Below are positions 54,101 through 61,924 of a DNA stretch of 64,000 nucleotides, in pieces (the first letter of the stretch is position 1; every line of letters begins with the position of its first letter). Source of the stretch: Epithemia pelagica (lineage: Eukaryota > Bacillariophyta > Bacillariophyceae > Surirellales > Surirellaceae); NCBI GenBank assembly GCA_946965045.2, contig OX337235.1, positions 1,875,508 through 1,939,507 on the forward strand, in the 5' to 3' direction. Below the pieces are notes generated by a model. That model made no database searches, had not been told where the DNA came from, and saw nothing but the letters and a program-made list of their open reading frames with translations. Both the position numbers and the translations under genes were made by a program.

Positions 54101-56813
54101 CAAACTGTTTGGTCGACTTGATCCCATAGATATCAGTAACCAGAGTATCTCGACCAACAAAGATTTGTGCGACTTTACCGCCATGGTCAACAGCAGGGGT
54201 GTCGGAGAAAACCGAGTCAGTAGCAACGGGTTCATGACGTCGAGGTATATTAAGGACCGGATTGCGAGCCTTGAAATGTTTCTTGAGGGTGTCGTGGTCA
54301 AAAGTAATGCTACCATTACGTGTAGTGTGCTTGAACGTATCGGCAATAACATCTTCAGATTGCCAACCAAAGAATGGACGGAACTTCTTCCAGTCATACG
54401 CTTCCTGGTAACGACGGTGGACAGAGGCATGAAGTGTAGGATCATTACCTTCTGCGTCAGCATAGATAGAAAAGAAGGGTGCGTCGTCAGGTCCATGATC
54501 ATATGGGAGATCCAAAAGGAGATTGAGGTTACAAACAACACGATCAGTGTACTCCCCATAGTTGTCATATGGATGGTTCGACATACTACCATCAGTCTTG
54601 ACGTGTTTCCAATCAGGATCATTGTCAGAGGGTGTGGGAGAATACGAATGGTCCAGAACACCAGGATCCCATGTGTCGGGTGACGTGAAGATGATCTGAG
54701 GTAAGGTATCCATGTCATCGTCACTGGGGATACCCAAGGAGTGGATGTAGGCTAACCCATCCTTGATGTGAAGGGGTATGGCACGACCATCAAGTGTAGT
54801 GATGCGTTGTTTACCATCAACTTTAACAGATCGTTCATCAACAGCAAGTCCGAAATGCTCGAATTGACCAGGAGCATGGATAGATAAGCCCTTCCCATAA
54901 TAAGCATATTCATTGAAGATGCCGACAATAGGTCCATCATTGGTCTCAAACTTTGCGGCACATGTGACGACAGGAAGCCCAGTAAGTTCATGGTTATCAA
55001 TACCCACAATAGTGATATGACGGCCAGTCTTAGAAAGGATGCGCATGTCAGAACCAGCAAGTCCTCCATTAGCACCACGGTCAATCAATTGATTCCCTGG
55101 TAAAGTAGATTTCCTGGAAAACAGATAGCGTGGGACATGTCCTGCTTGTTTATGCATGTTGGCTTTGAAAGTAACCTTCTTGCTTGTCTTGGACTTGGCG
55201 TTAGAAAGAACACTAGTCAGGTCAGTTGCCGGGTGATTGATATCAGTCGTCATGGCTTGGTTGATAAATTGTGTAACCGGATCTGAATCATCTGAATGCT
55301 CAGGGACTACGCCAGGTGAGTCGTCATCAGATGCAACTTGGTTGGGGTCAGGATCAGGTTCCGGATCAATGTCGAGGGCATGTGTTTGCACTGTCCTCGG
55401 TGTTGTTGATGAAGGTGCTTGAATCATCTTGTTATACTCAATGATCAACTTGCGATCTTCTTCAGAAAGTTTGAACCATAGGTCACGCGGTAGACTAACC
55501 TTGGACGAAGAGGATGGAGATTCAGATGTCGCTTTGGTGTTGTGGACATGATACTCCATATCATCTTGTGAGGTTATGTCAGCATCTGTATCTTGGCCAT
55601 ATAGTGATTCATGTTGTTTGACATGTCGACGGCGACTATGAACAGATGACTGGGTTGCTTGATCATGGTCATAAGCTGCGTCTAGAAGGAGACGGAAGTA
55701 TGATTGATAGCAAAGGGATTTTGCACCGGATTTGGTGTTCACCACATTATCCAAGATCTTGACTCGGCGGAGATCAGGTACCTTTTCTACAGCTTGCATG
55801 AGGAAGGTCATCCTGGTATGATCAGGGATGCGATCAGACAATGTCACTAAATTGTCTAGCAAACGTAGCTGCTCTTGAAAGTGTAGAAGAAATTGACGTG
55901 TTGTTCCGCGCCATGTGTCGTCAAGACGTAGATTGGAAATGTAGTTGGTTAAGCGGAGGACTTCTCGCTTTGCTAGGTCGGATTCGGTATGCAAAGAGTG
56001 TAACTTCTGCAATACGGCACGCGCATCTTCATCATGTTCATGTTCACGTACATAGGCTCGACCTTGGTCAGTCTGAATGATACGGACAAGAACGGAGTAA
56101 AGAAATACTTGTTGCTCTTGAAAAAGTTCTTCGGCATACTCATCATCATGGGGTGGTGTGTATTTGAAATTCAGGACGTTGGATAGGCCTTGAGCCTTAG
56201 CTGTAGTCTTGAATACACGCCAGAATGAATCGTAGTATCGTTCATCCTTGAATACCTCGTATGCAGTTGCGTCGCGCTTAGTTCCCTTTCTGAATGCTGT
56301 AAGGTCTTGTTGAGATTGGGATGCGGCAGTAACTGTGCTGACAGATTTCACAGATGACGGTGACTTCATTGGCGAGACTGGGACTTGACTAGGTGGTCCC
56401 TTAGAGAAATCTGTGTTGATCCTCCAAGTGTTGAACTCTTTCCTCGTTAGGTTCATCCAGTCGCTATTGGATAGCTCGTCTTGAATTTCATTGGTCTTGT
56501 ATGTGGCCCAATAAGCCAAGAGCTTGATCTGCTGTCTTGTGGGGCCTTGTAGATCATGTGTCTGTTTGTTGACCTTGTATTGTGTCAGTTCCTTCATGGA
56601 TTCCTCGGTATTAGTTTGCATATACGAGATAACATGGGTAATGTTCTCAAAACCATGGTATTTCATCCACTTCATTAAGTAGTCGGCCCTTTCTTTGGTG
56701 AAGAATTGGCAGACAGTAAATATGATGTGGTCGAATAGGTCTGTGTCCGAGACATTGTCTTGGTTATCTTCTCCCTTAGGAGTCGTAGGTGTCTTGGGTG
56801 ATTGAGGATCCAT
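51126..56813 (-). CDS. gag-pol: Copia-3 gag-pol polyprotein
   Basis: 1895 residues in one frame from ATG 56813. The N-terminal 550 or so residues are gag without a CCHC knuckle. The protease active site near residue 576 reads LIDRGANGG, with DRG instead of the usual D(S/T)G. Integrase shows FSDTPAVDHGG, LISDGGSS and NKAENRYQ. Reverse transcriptase has ADIGNAYLEA and AVYVDDLAIIS (near 1523). RNase H has DWYSKRQSTVETATYGSEF and YGDNRSVVLNA, then PADILSKHW. The final Cys codon and the TAG stop are the first six bases of the 3' LTR, so the polypurine tract is translated. Having gag and pol in one frame without a stop contrasts with Copia-1 and Copia-2. Confidence 0.93.
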   Translation of the reverse strand: MDPQSPKTPTTPKGEDNQDNVSDTDLFDHIIFTVCQFFTKERADYLMKWMKYHGFENITHVISYMQTNTEESMKELTQYKVNKQTHDLQGPTRQQIKLLAYWATYKTNEIQDELSNSDWMNLTRKEFNTWRINTDFSKGPPSQVPVSPMKSPSSVKSVSTVTAASQSQQDLTAFRKGTKRDATAYEVFKDERYYDSFWRVFKTTAKAQGLSNVLNFKYTPPHDDEYAEELFQEQQVFLYSVLVRIIQTDQGRAYVREHEHDEDARAVLQKLHSLHTESDLAKREVLRLTNYISNLRLDDTWRGTTRQFLLHFQEQLRLLDNLVTLSDRIPDHTRMTFLMQAVEKVPDLRRVKILDNVVNTKSGAKSLCYQSYFRLLLDAAYDHDQATQSSVHSRRRHVKQHESLYGQDTDADITSQDDMEYHVHNTKATSESPSSSSKVSLPRDLWFKLSEEDRKLIIEYNKMIQAPSSTTPRTVQTHALDIDPEPDPDPNQVASDDDSPGVVPEHSDDSDPVTQFINQAMTTDINHPATDLTSVLSNAKSKTSKKVTFKANMHKQAGHVPRYLFSRKSTLPGNQLIDRGANGGLAGSDMRILSKTGRHITIVGIDNHELTGLPVVTCAAKFETNDGPIVGIFNEYAYYGKGLSIHAPGQFEHFGLAVDERSVKVDGKQRITTLDGRAIPLHIKDGLAYIHSLGIPSDDDMDTLPQIIFTSPDTWDPGVLDHSYSPTPSDNDPDWKHVKTDGSMSNHPYDNYGEYTDRVVCNLNLLLDLPYDHGPDDAPFFSIYADAEGNDPTLHASVHRRYQEAYDWKKFRPFFGWQSEDVIADTFKHTTRNGSITFDHDTLKKHFKARNPVLNIPRRHEPVATDSVFSDTPAVDHGGKVAQIFVGRDTLVTDIYGIKSTKQFVNTLQDNIRFRGAMETLISDGGSSLISQKVKDILRTLLIGEYRSEPYHQHQNKAENRYQTVKRMTNALMNATGCPANTWLLCLEYVCDLLNHTSSPTHSGRTPLEALSGRPPDITHLLFFPFWDEVYYRVDPAEPNSGSYPSSSDEKLGHWVGFAHNVGDSFTWKILTQDNQLIYRSAVRRVESTTPNLRVDRPSGEDSSEKDDNDKQADTVFIRSDSEDPSKPMPTIDFDDMIGRTFLCDTEENGERHRARVIKRVIDLNEEATKQEERVKYIYRKTNSDVDEMISYNQLMEYIERDNQAQTSGDNLFRFRDVIAHQGPLNTTDPDYKGSKYNLLVDWETGETTYEPLSLIANDDPITVAIYGKKHGLLNEPGWKHLKRYVKTSKRLIQAAKQSRIKQVHHSVKYKFGFQVPRNYEEAVALDKQHGNTKWQDATELELSQIQSYKTFKDFGKAIFIKGKVSNAPEGYHKIRVHLVFDVKHDGRHKARLVADGHLTKEPVETIYSGVVSIRNLRIALFLGTLNDLEIWGADIGNAYLEALTGEKIFIVAGPEFKELEGHILIIYKALYGLKSSGARWHDVLFDVLTDMGFSPSKADPDIWMRKAPGEDCYEYIAVYVDDLAIISTDPGNICKILKEKYNFKLKGDGPIDFHLGCCYTKDSDGTFVADPRRYIGKMMDTFERIFKEKPKKAKTPLIGGDHPELDDSELLDEEGTSHFQTLIGQLQWVITIGRFDVFTATMTLSRFRAAPRKGHLDRAKRIYGYLAHLPEGAIRFRIGEPDYSSLPTQEFDWTRTVYSNASERIPEDCPTPLGRYVTTTHYVDANLMHDIVTGKSVTAVLHLLNGTPIDWYSKRQSTVETATYGSEFVAARTAIDQITELRHSLRYLGVPIRERSYLYGDNRSVVLNATVPHSILSKRHHLLSYHRVREAIAAKYVAFYWKDGKTNPADILSKHWDFVSIWPMLKPLLFWKGEVQDLNKSNDDKAETTSCGEC
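51132..51144 (-). other. Copia-3 polypurine tract within the coding region
   Basis: Minus-strand GAGTTGTGGGGAG directly abuts the LTR and encodes the penultimate residues of the polyprotein. Confidence 0.7.
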
Positions 56814-57133
56814 GGTGTTATTTGGTTGGTTCGATGTTTATTTAATGTGCGGTGTGATGTGGTTTATTTAATGTGTGATGTGATGTGAACCCGGATGTAC
56901 CACGTGTGCCACGTATGTACCACGTATGTGATACCCGGATGTGTGTTGTGATGTGCGACTCCTGGAAATTTCCGTTGATTTCGACAAATTTTCGCCGAGT
57001 TTCAACAAATTTTCGCCGAATTTTCGCGATTTGACGGGAATGTGTGACGTGTTGTGCGACCAAGGGTACCCGGATGTGCGTTGAGTTTAAGTCTTGGAAA
57101 GGTTTTGAGAGGACGGGAGTTAACTATGAGTAA
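56814..57133 (-). other. Copia-3 spacer between upstream ORF and gag
   Basis: 320 bp of short repeats, including two copies of a TTTAATGTG-TGATGTG unit, several ACCACGTATGT and CCCGGATGT units, and two ACAAATTTTCGCCGA units. No ORF. It may carry a promoter or internal initiation signal for gag-pol. Confidence 0.5.
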
Positions 57134-57913
57134 TTAAGCTTCGGTCTCCGAATCCTCACCCTCTTCCGAATGATCAGAGTCGCTTCCAGGCTCAGATGGG
57201 GCAGCACAAGCAACAGAAGAAGGGGAATCACCTTCAGCCAGGTGGTTCTCGACCTCGGCACGCAAAGGGTAGATAGTTGCACGATGGTCCTCGATGGTAT
57301 GGACCTCGTGGATGTAGGCAACGTAGTTATCTAGGCGTACAACGTTAGGAGGCAGAGGGCAAGTCGTCGCGTTCACGACGTGGATGGTATTGTAGTATCC
57401 AGTTGGGCGCTCGAAGGTTAGGAAGCGGAGGTGGACAGTACGGATGGGGTTGCCCGAGAGGGCGGCAAAGATGAGGCGACGCCTCGGAGAACGATGAAGT
57501 TGGTCGTTCAGACGGTCAATGTCTTCTTGGTCGACGATGTGGGTCACCGATTGGAACTGGCGTTCGATCTGGGTCTCCCCACGGATGATCTCGGGATCGA
57601 AGGTCGAACAAGTTGGTTGGCGGAAGTACTTGATATGATCAGCAATCAACCGGGTGGTACGACGGGATCGAGAAGGGACGAGCCGACGAGGCGGACTCGG
57701 GGGCCGAAGCAACGGCGCAGGGATTGGAGCGTGAGGCTGGGTTGGAGTCTCGAATGGGTTGCTGTCGGAACTGTCGACGGAGATGTTGACCGATGTGTTG
57801 GCTGCCTTCGGCGTCGGCACCAGTTCCTGCTGCACCAAGGTATCGGGCTGCCCGGGATGCAGGTTGGCTCGATAGATCTGTCGTACAGGAGTGATAATCT
57901 CGTTAGTATCCAT
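57134..57913 (-). CDS. Copia-3 extra ORF upstream of gag
   Basis: 259 residues from ATG 57913, located between the primer-binding site and gag on the same strand. It starts MDTNEIITPVRQIYRANLHP, has a Pro/Arg-rich middle (LLRPPSPPRRLVPSRSRRTTR), an ordered-looking region (residues about 95-215, with IERQFQSVTHIVDQEDIDRLNDQL split by charged residues) and an acidic Ser/Glu/Asp tail. No similarity is recognised, and it is not the gag of this element. Most Ty1/copia elements have no ORF here. Retention of an open frame between identical LTRs fits a functional gene but also simply recent insertion. Translation of gag-pol downstream would need reinitiation, a spliced RNA or an internal promoter. 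Confidence 0.7.
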   Translation of the reverse strand: MDTNEIITPVRQIYRANLHPGQPDTLVQQELVPTPKAANTSVNISVDSSDSNPFETPTQPHAPIPAPLLRPPSPPRRLVPSRSRRTTRLIADHIKYFRQPTCSTFDPEIIRGETQIERQFQSVTHIVDQEDIDRLNDQLHRSPRRRLIFAALSGNPIRTVHLRFLTFERPTGYYNTIHVVNATTCPLPPNVVRLDNYVAYIHEVHTIEDHRATIYPLRAEVENHLAEGDSPSSVACAAPSEPGSDSDHSEEGEDSETEA

Positions 57914-57938
57914 GAAACCACAAGGAAATAAGCTTTGA

Positions 57939-57949
57939 GACTGTTAATC
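57939..57949 (-). other. Copia-3 primer-binding site: half-tRNA-Asn (putative)
   Basis: Directly downstream of the 5' LTR the minus strand reads GATTAACAGTC. Its complement, GACTGTTAATC, equals the canonical anticodon arm of tRNA-Asn(GUU) (positions 30-40). This implies priming from a tRNA cleaved in the anticodon arm, as known for Drosophila copia with initiator tRNA-Met. Confidence 0.55.
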
Positions 57950-58732
57950 TGTTACAATTCTTTCTGAATCGTAGGGACATTGATGCTCGGTAGAGCAGAC
58001 AATCAGGTAGGTCACCAACCGATACAAGCTTCTCAGGGTCAGAGAAGCAAGCAAGTCGAAGTCTATCAGAAGGATAGTCGGGACACAAAAGAGGATGTGA
58101 TAAATGGTGATATTATTAGATTGTGTGTTGATTACTACGATAGGTCTACGTGAAATGTTCGGTCCTGCCAAGGGTCATGTATCATAGGTTCTTGGCGGCA
58201 ACAGGTTTGGAATAGTTGGAGTTGATTCGTGTGATGTATATGACATGTATATGTGGGCGGATAACATATACAGGGTCAACAGCTCTTGCTTTGGGTTGGC
58301 ATAGTTGTTTTCATGGCGCGCAGCTTGTTGACAATTTGGAGATTGTGGGAATGGAAATATGGTCTCGCGTGATCGTGTGTCGTGCTTGGGATACTTAGAT
58401 CGTTGGATCGGATAGATGCCGATAGCGCTCGGATGTCGCTTGGGCGCGCTCGATGATTTCGGGCGCGTACGCTTAGGGCGTTAGTACAGTGTCCGAGCAA
58501 CGGCCAAATTTACGTCCGTTGTAATACCGCACGACCCAATTTAGTCTTGAGAGTGAGTTCGTCAATCTATTCTCACTTTTCATGATTTGCGAAGAAATAT
58601 AGGTCGATATAGCGCGAAGCTAGGAAACATAGCTCGAAGCTAGAGGGCATGATGCGATAGCACGAGGCTATGTGACATGGGGAATCGATGAGATGTAGAA
58701 TCTAACCACCATAGACGGTGAGAATTCTAACA
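57950..58732 (-). repeat. Copia-3 5' LTR
   Basis: 783 bp, no difference from 50349-51131 seen by eye. TSD AGTTT follows at 58733-58737. Confidence 0.95.
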
Positions 58733-58737
58733 AGTTT

Positions 58738-58773
58738 GAAGGTGGCATGAAACACAAGATGGTGCGTCTGTAA
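58738..58773 (+). pseudogene. Detached last codons of Harbinger accessory gene
   Basis: Eleven codons (EGGMKHKMVRL) and TAA that continue the frame ending at 50348 when Copia-3 and one TSD are removed. Confidence 0.65.
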
Positions 58774-58827
58774 ATTAATGTAGTATGATTTGGGGCGGTT
58801 GCAAAAACCGGGTGGTGGTGGGCCTAA

Positions 58828-59083
58828 ATCTTTCTATTAGTTCTCTATTTGTCCATGTTCATAGTTTATGCCATAGTACATCGATTAAGCGTTCTGGTCG
58901 TGTTCCGCTTTGTAGTCAGACTTTGCCTGGCATGACAGCGAGCTGCTCAGGATTACCCCAGCTCCCAAGGTGAAACAATGCCTCTTACAACTTTTCGACG
59001 GCAGCCTGTTCTGCACCCCTACTCTCTTGGTTTATAGTCGTTTCTACTCTTTTTGTCATAGTACCCTCGAATTAGTCATCACC
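58828..59083. other. Leader upstream of LINE ORF1
   Basis: No gene. Two diverged copies of a CATAGTAC-TCGATTA-like segment (about 58874 and 59057) suggest a 5' UTR repeat. The LINE start point is not visible. Confidence 0.4.
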
Positions 59084-61924
59084 ATGGCTTCTCGCCGTTC
59101 TGCACCCTCCGCCTCTGGATCGAATGCAAAATCCTCATCCGCTGGTCCCAAGACTCCCGCCTCGACTGCCATTCAAGCGAGCGTGAAACAATTCTTCTCC
59201 AGCCAGGCTGCGGCCTCGTCTCATGGTTCCTCTTCTTCGGCACCTGCGGTGGTTCCGGCCAAGAATTCTCCCTCCCTAGCGCGTCCCGGTGAAACTTACG
59301 CGTCCATGTCGGCCTCCACTCCCTCGTCCCCCGCTAAGGGAGCTGCCAACGCGCCGAGCACCATGGGACGCTCTGTGGCTCCTACTCGGTTACTCCGCGA
59401 GAACCCTGTGGATCCAATTATCGATAGTTCTCCTCATCAACCGGCCCTAGACTCTGTCCTTACTGCCTCTACTCGATCGGCTGCGGGCGCTCCTCCAACC
59501 TCCCCTCCAGGTCAACGTCGGACCAACAAACGTTCACATGGTGTCTCGAAGTCTCCCAGGTCTCGGTCCGATCGCTCTCGTTCCAAAGCGCGTCGCTCCG
59601 TGTCAGCTACCGCATCTCCGGCCCGTTCTCCGGGACCTGCTGTTCCCCGCGGTCCAGGCCGGGGTGGCCGTGCTCCTATTGTGGCCCCAGGCCGTGGTAG
59701 TCCCTCTGGTCGCTCTCGCTCGACTCGTTCAAGCAATCGATCTCGCCCTTCGGTTCCCCCTACGGAGACAACGACAACAGCTGACCCGCCCCCTACGGCC
59801 GGTCCTGCTATGGATTCTACGGAGGACCAGGACATGGACGACCATCCGATGGTTATTGCCATTGCTAACGCCATTTTGGGGGAGTTTGACAAATCTCGGC
59901 AAGCGACCACCCACCCCTCTACGTTGTCCCAGCCCTCTACGTCGTCCCAGACCCCTTCTAACGGGGAACCGGTTCCTCCACCGAACTCTTCGGTGGCGGC
60001 CCCGTCCCACTCAACGTCTCCCACCCGAGGTTCGTTCCAGGCGACCCTAGCCGAGGAGGTGGACGCTTTACGCCAACAGGCAGCGGCGACTCCCACGGAT
60101 GCACCAGCGGAAGATGATATCTCGGATGACGCGACCGTCGCGGCCGACAATGCCCACGGGCATTTAGTCCACCGGTTCGTAGCCCAACCTACTTCGGTTT
60201 CCACGGCCAGCACGGCGAGCATGACTACTACCACGGCATCCTCGATGTCCTCCTTGGCCCCTTCTACGACTCGTCGCCCCACCACCCAACAGACAAACCC
60301 CTACTACGCCCCTTTCCAGCCTCGTCGCCAGGTTGAGTGCCGTTATGAGATGCGTGTTCATGTTCAACCCTCGGCCCAGGCCGATACCGAACTCCGGCAG
60401 ACATTGGTGGCTTTCTTCACAAAACTCAAGGAGTCAGATCCTTCCCTTGTCATCCACCCCTGGGAGGACAAGGAAAATACGACGGGCCAATCCGGAAATC
60501 GCCGTTGGAAGGCCCTTACCTCTCCTAACCAAATTCCCGCTACCATGACTGGCTTGAAGAAGTATTTTCCCCGGGCCATTCCCAAGACCGCTGGGGGACC
60601 CGTGTACCCGTCGGTCCACCTTGGCCATACGGTATCCTTTGCTGCTCTGAAGGAGGAACTCTCGTGGTGGTTCCAAGGTGAGCGTCATGGGCTTTGGGAA
60701 CGGCAGCTCCAGTGTGAGGCCACCTACGTCGTCGGTTGGGCCCTGTATTCGACCCAATCGATGCATGTACCGGCCCTCCGTCGTGAGATTTCGGAGCGTC
60801 TGGGCATCGACGTGGGCATCCGTTGGCGTACCATTCAACTCGATAAGACGGGTCCTATTCCCGCGGACCAACTCGCGAAGGCCCTCCATTTTGAGGTTAA
60901 CAAGAAAGATAAACGGATGGCAAAACAACGTCTGGCGGAAATCTACGCCAAGGAAGCGACAGACTTTCCCTTAGGTATTAAGCTCCGCCTAGTCTGGCCC
61001 CTGTCGGACTTAATGAATTTCCGGACTCGCACCAAGGTTGCGGCCCTGCGCTTACGTCAACTGCAGTTTTGTACCCACATGACTGGCATGCGCACGTGGG
61101 AACTTCAAGCCATCGACATTCCGGATGAGCGGACGGGTTGCACCCTACGAAAACGTCTTATGGCCATCCGGAGTCAGCAGGACGGCTGTCAACTTTTCCA
61201 CTCCGTCGACCCCAGTCATATCGGGGATGCGGTGCAATTCACGTTCCACCCGAGCCGTGAGGAGGAAGCCAGGTCCATGGTTATTGCTTTGCCTCCGTAT
61301 CTACGTTGGAAAATGGAGTCTGAAAACCCTTCGTTTACGCCCGAGGAGAGAGAACGTTACTACTCTAAGGTGTTATATTGCCACTTCAATCGGGACGCCC
61401 TCGACCGGGCAGTGGACGCGGTGTGGAATCCCACCACTATGACTGTGGAGTCGCCCGCCGACGCCTACAATGATTGGATCTTCGACGAAGGAGATGCTGA
61501 GTTGGACTGCTCCACTCTGGGTGACACGTCCGGCACTCCCGCTTCTACTCTTCCCTCTGCATTGGCGCCTCGTGTGCGTCCTCACGATGCGGCTGGCGAT
61601 ACCGACAGCATTTCGACGATCCCCCAGGGGCGATCCCTTGCCTCCTTGCCCTCCCAGACATCTGATTCCTCTGCCCCCCCGACGGACAATCCACCTTCCT
61701 CCACTCCGACGTCGTCCCTTTCCCAAGGCTCTTCCCATGTTTCCCAAGTCCAAGCCCTTGCCGCTATGGTTGACTCTTTTCGTTCTGTGATGAACCTCCT
61801 TCCTGATAATTCAGCTACTCAAGCCCTGCGCCAGCAACTCGCCAATCTTCCCGCCTCTTCGGCCTCTTCCCCCAATGACTCTTCCCCGTCGCCATCTGGT
61901 CCGGCGTCGGGGCAGGGCCATTAA
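59084..61924 (+). CDS. LINE-type retrotransposon ORF1
   Basis: 946 residues from ATG 59084 (CACCATGGC context); the frame extends upstream only to a GTG. The first 440 residues are Ser/Pro/Ala/Arg-rich and disordered, including an SR-like stretch (SPRSRSDRSRSKARR). A folded region of about 400 residues follows (from YEMRVHVQP through ALPPYLRWKMES), then a second Ser/Pro-rich tail. It belongs to a protein type I associate with diatom non-LTR elements, presumably RNA-binding. No zinc knuckle is evident. ORF2 starts inside its last codons in the +1 frame. GC content is clearly higher than in the flanking copia elements. Confidence 0.75.
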   Translation: MASRRSAPSASGSNAKSSSAGPKTPASTAIQASVKQFFSSQAAASSHGSSSSAPAVVPAKNSPSLARPGETYASMSASTPSSPAKGAANAPSTMGRSVAPTRLLRENPVDPIIDSSPHQPALDSVLTASTRSAAGAPPTSPPGQRRTNKRSHGVSKSPRSRSDRSRSKARRSVSATASPARSPGPAVPRGPGRGGRAPIVAPGRGSPSGRSRSTRSSNRSRPSVPPTETTTTADPPPTAGPAMDSTEDQDMDDHPMVIAIANAILGEFDKSRQATTHPSTLSQPSTSSQTPSNGEPVPPPNSSVAAPSHSTSPTRGSFQATLAEEVDALRQQAAATPTDAPAEDDISDDATVAADNAHGHLVHRFVAQPTSVSTASTASMTTTTASSMSSLAPSTTRRPTTQQTNPYYAPFQPRRQVECRYEMRVHVQPSAQADTELRQTLVAFFTKLKESDPSLVIHPWEDKENTTGQSGNRRWKALTSPNQIPATMTGLKKYFPRAIPKTAGGPVYPSVHLGHTVSFAALKEELSWWFQGERHGLWERQLQCEATYVVGWALYSTQSMHVPALRREISERLGIDVGIRWRTIQLDKTGPIPADQLAKALHFEVNKKDKRMAKQRLAEIYAKEATDFPLGIKLRLVWPLSDLMNFRTRTKVAALRLRQLQFCTHMTGMRTWELQAIDIPDERTGCTLRKRLMAIRSQQDGCQLFHSVDPSHIGDAVQFTFHPSREEEARSMVIALPPYLRWKMESENPSFTPEERERYYSKVLYCHFNRDALDRAVDAVWNPTTMTVESPADAYNDWIFDEGDAELDCSTLGDTSGTPASTLPSALAPRVRPHDAAGDTDSISTIPQGRSLASLPSQTSDSSAPPTDNPPSSTPTSSLSQGSSHVSQVQALAAMVDSFRSVMNLLPDNSATQALRQQLANLPASSASSPNDSSPSPSGPASGQGH

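Larger units (their letters stand above)
50349..58732 (-). mobile_element. Copia-3 LTR retrotransposon, young and intact
   Basis: 8384 bp on the minus strand with two 783-bp LTRs that look identical, TG...CA ends and TSD AGTTT (50344-50348 and 58733-58737). It encodes an uninterrupted gag-pol (56813-51126) and an additional upstream ORF (57913-57134). It is the only copia element in the window without frame damage, so it is the best candidate for a currently mobile copy. Confidence 0.95.
47579..58824. mobile_element. Harbinger-like DNA transposon, interrupted
   Basis: Proposed termini AACCCACCACCACCCGGTT (47579) and, reversed, GGCCCACCACCACCCGGTT (58824) share 17 bases. TAA flanks both sides (47576-47578 and 58825-58827). 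Without Copia-3 and one of its TSDs the element is about 2.86 kb, normal for Harbinger. It has two divergently transcribed genes, as in known PIF/Harbinger elements: a DDE transposase (minus) and an accessory protein (plus). The transposase ORF reads out through the left terminus, which is a reason for caution about that boundary. Confidence 0.6.

Noticed and set aside
52600-54724. Secondary ORFs within Copia-3 gag-pol
   Set aside because: Shadow frames of the 1895-codon polyprotein.
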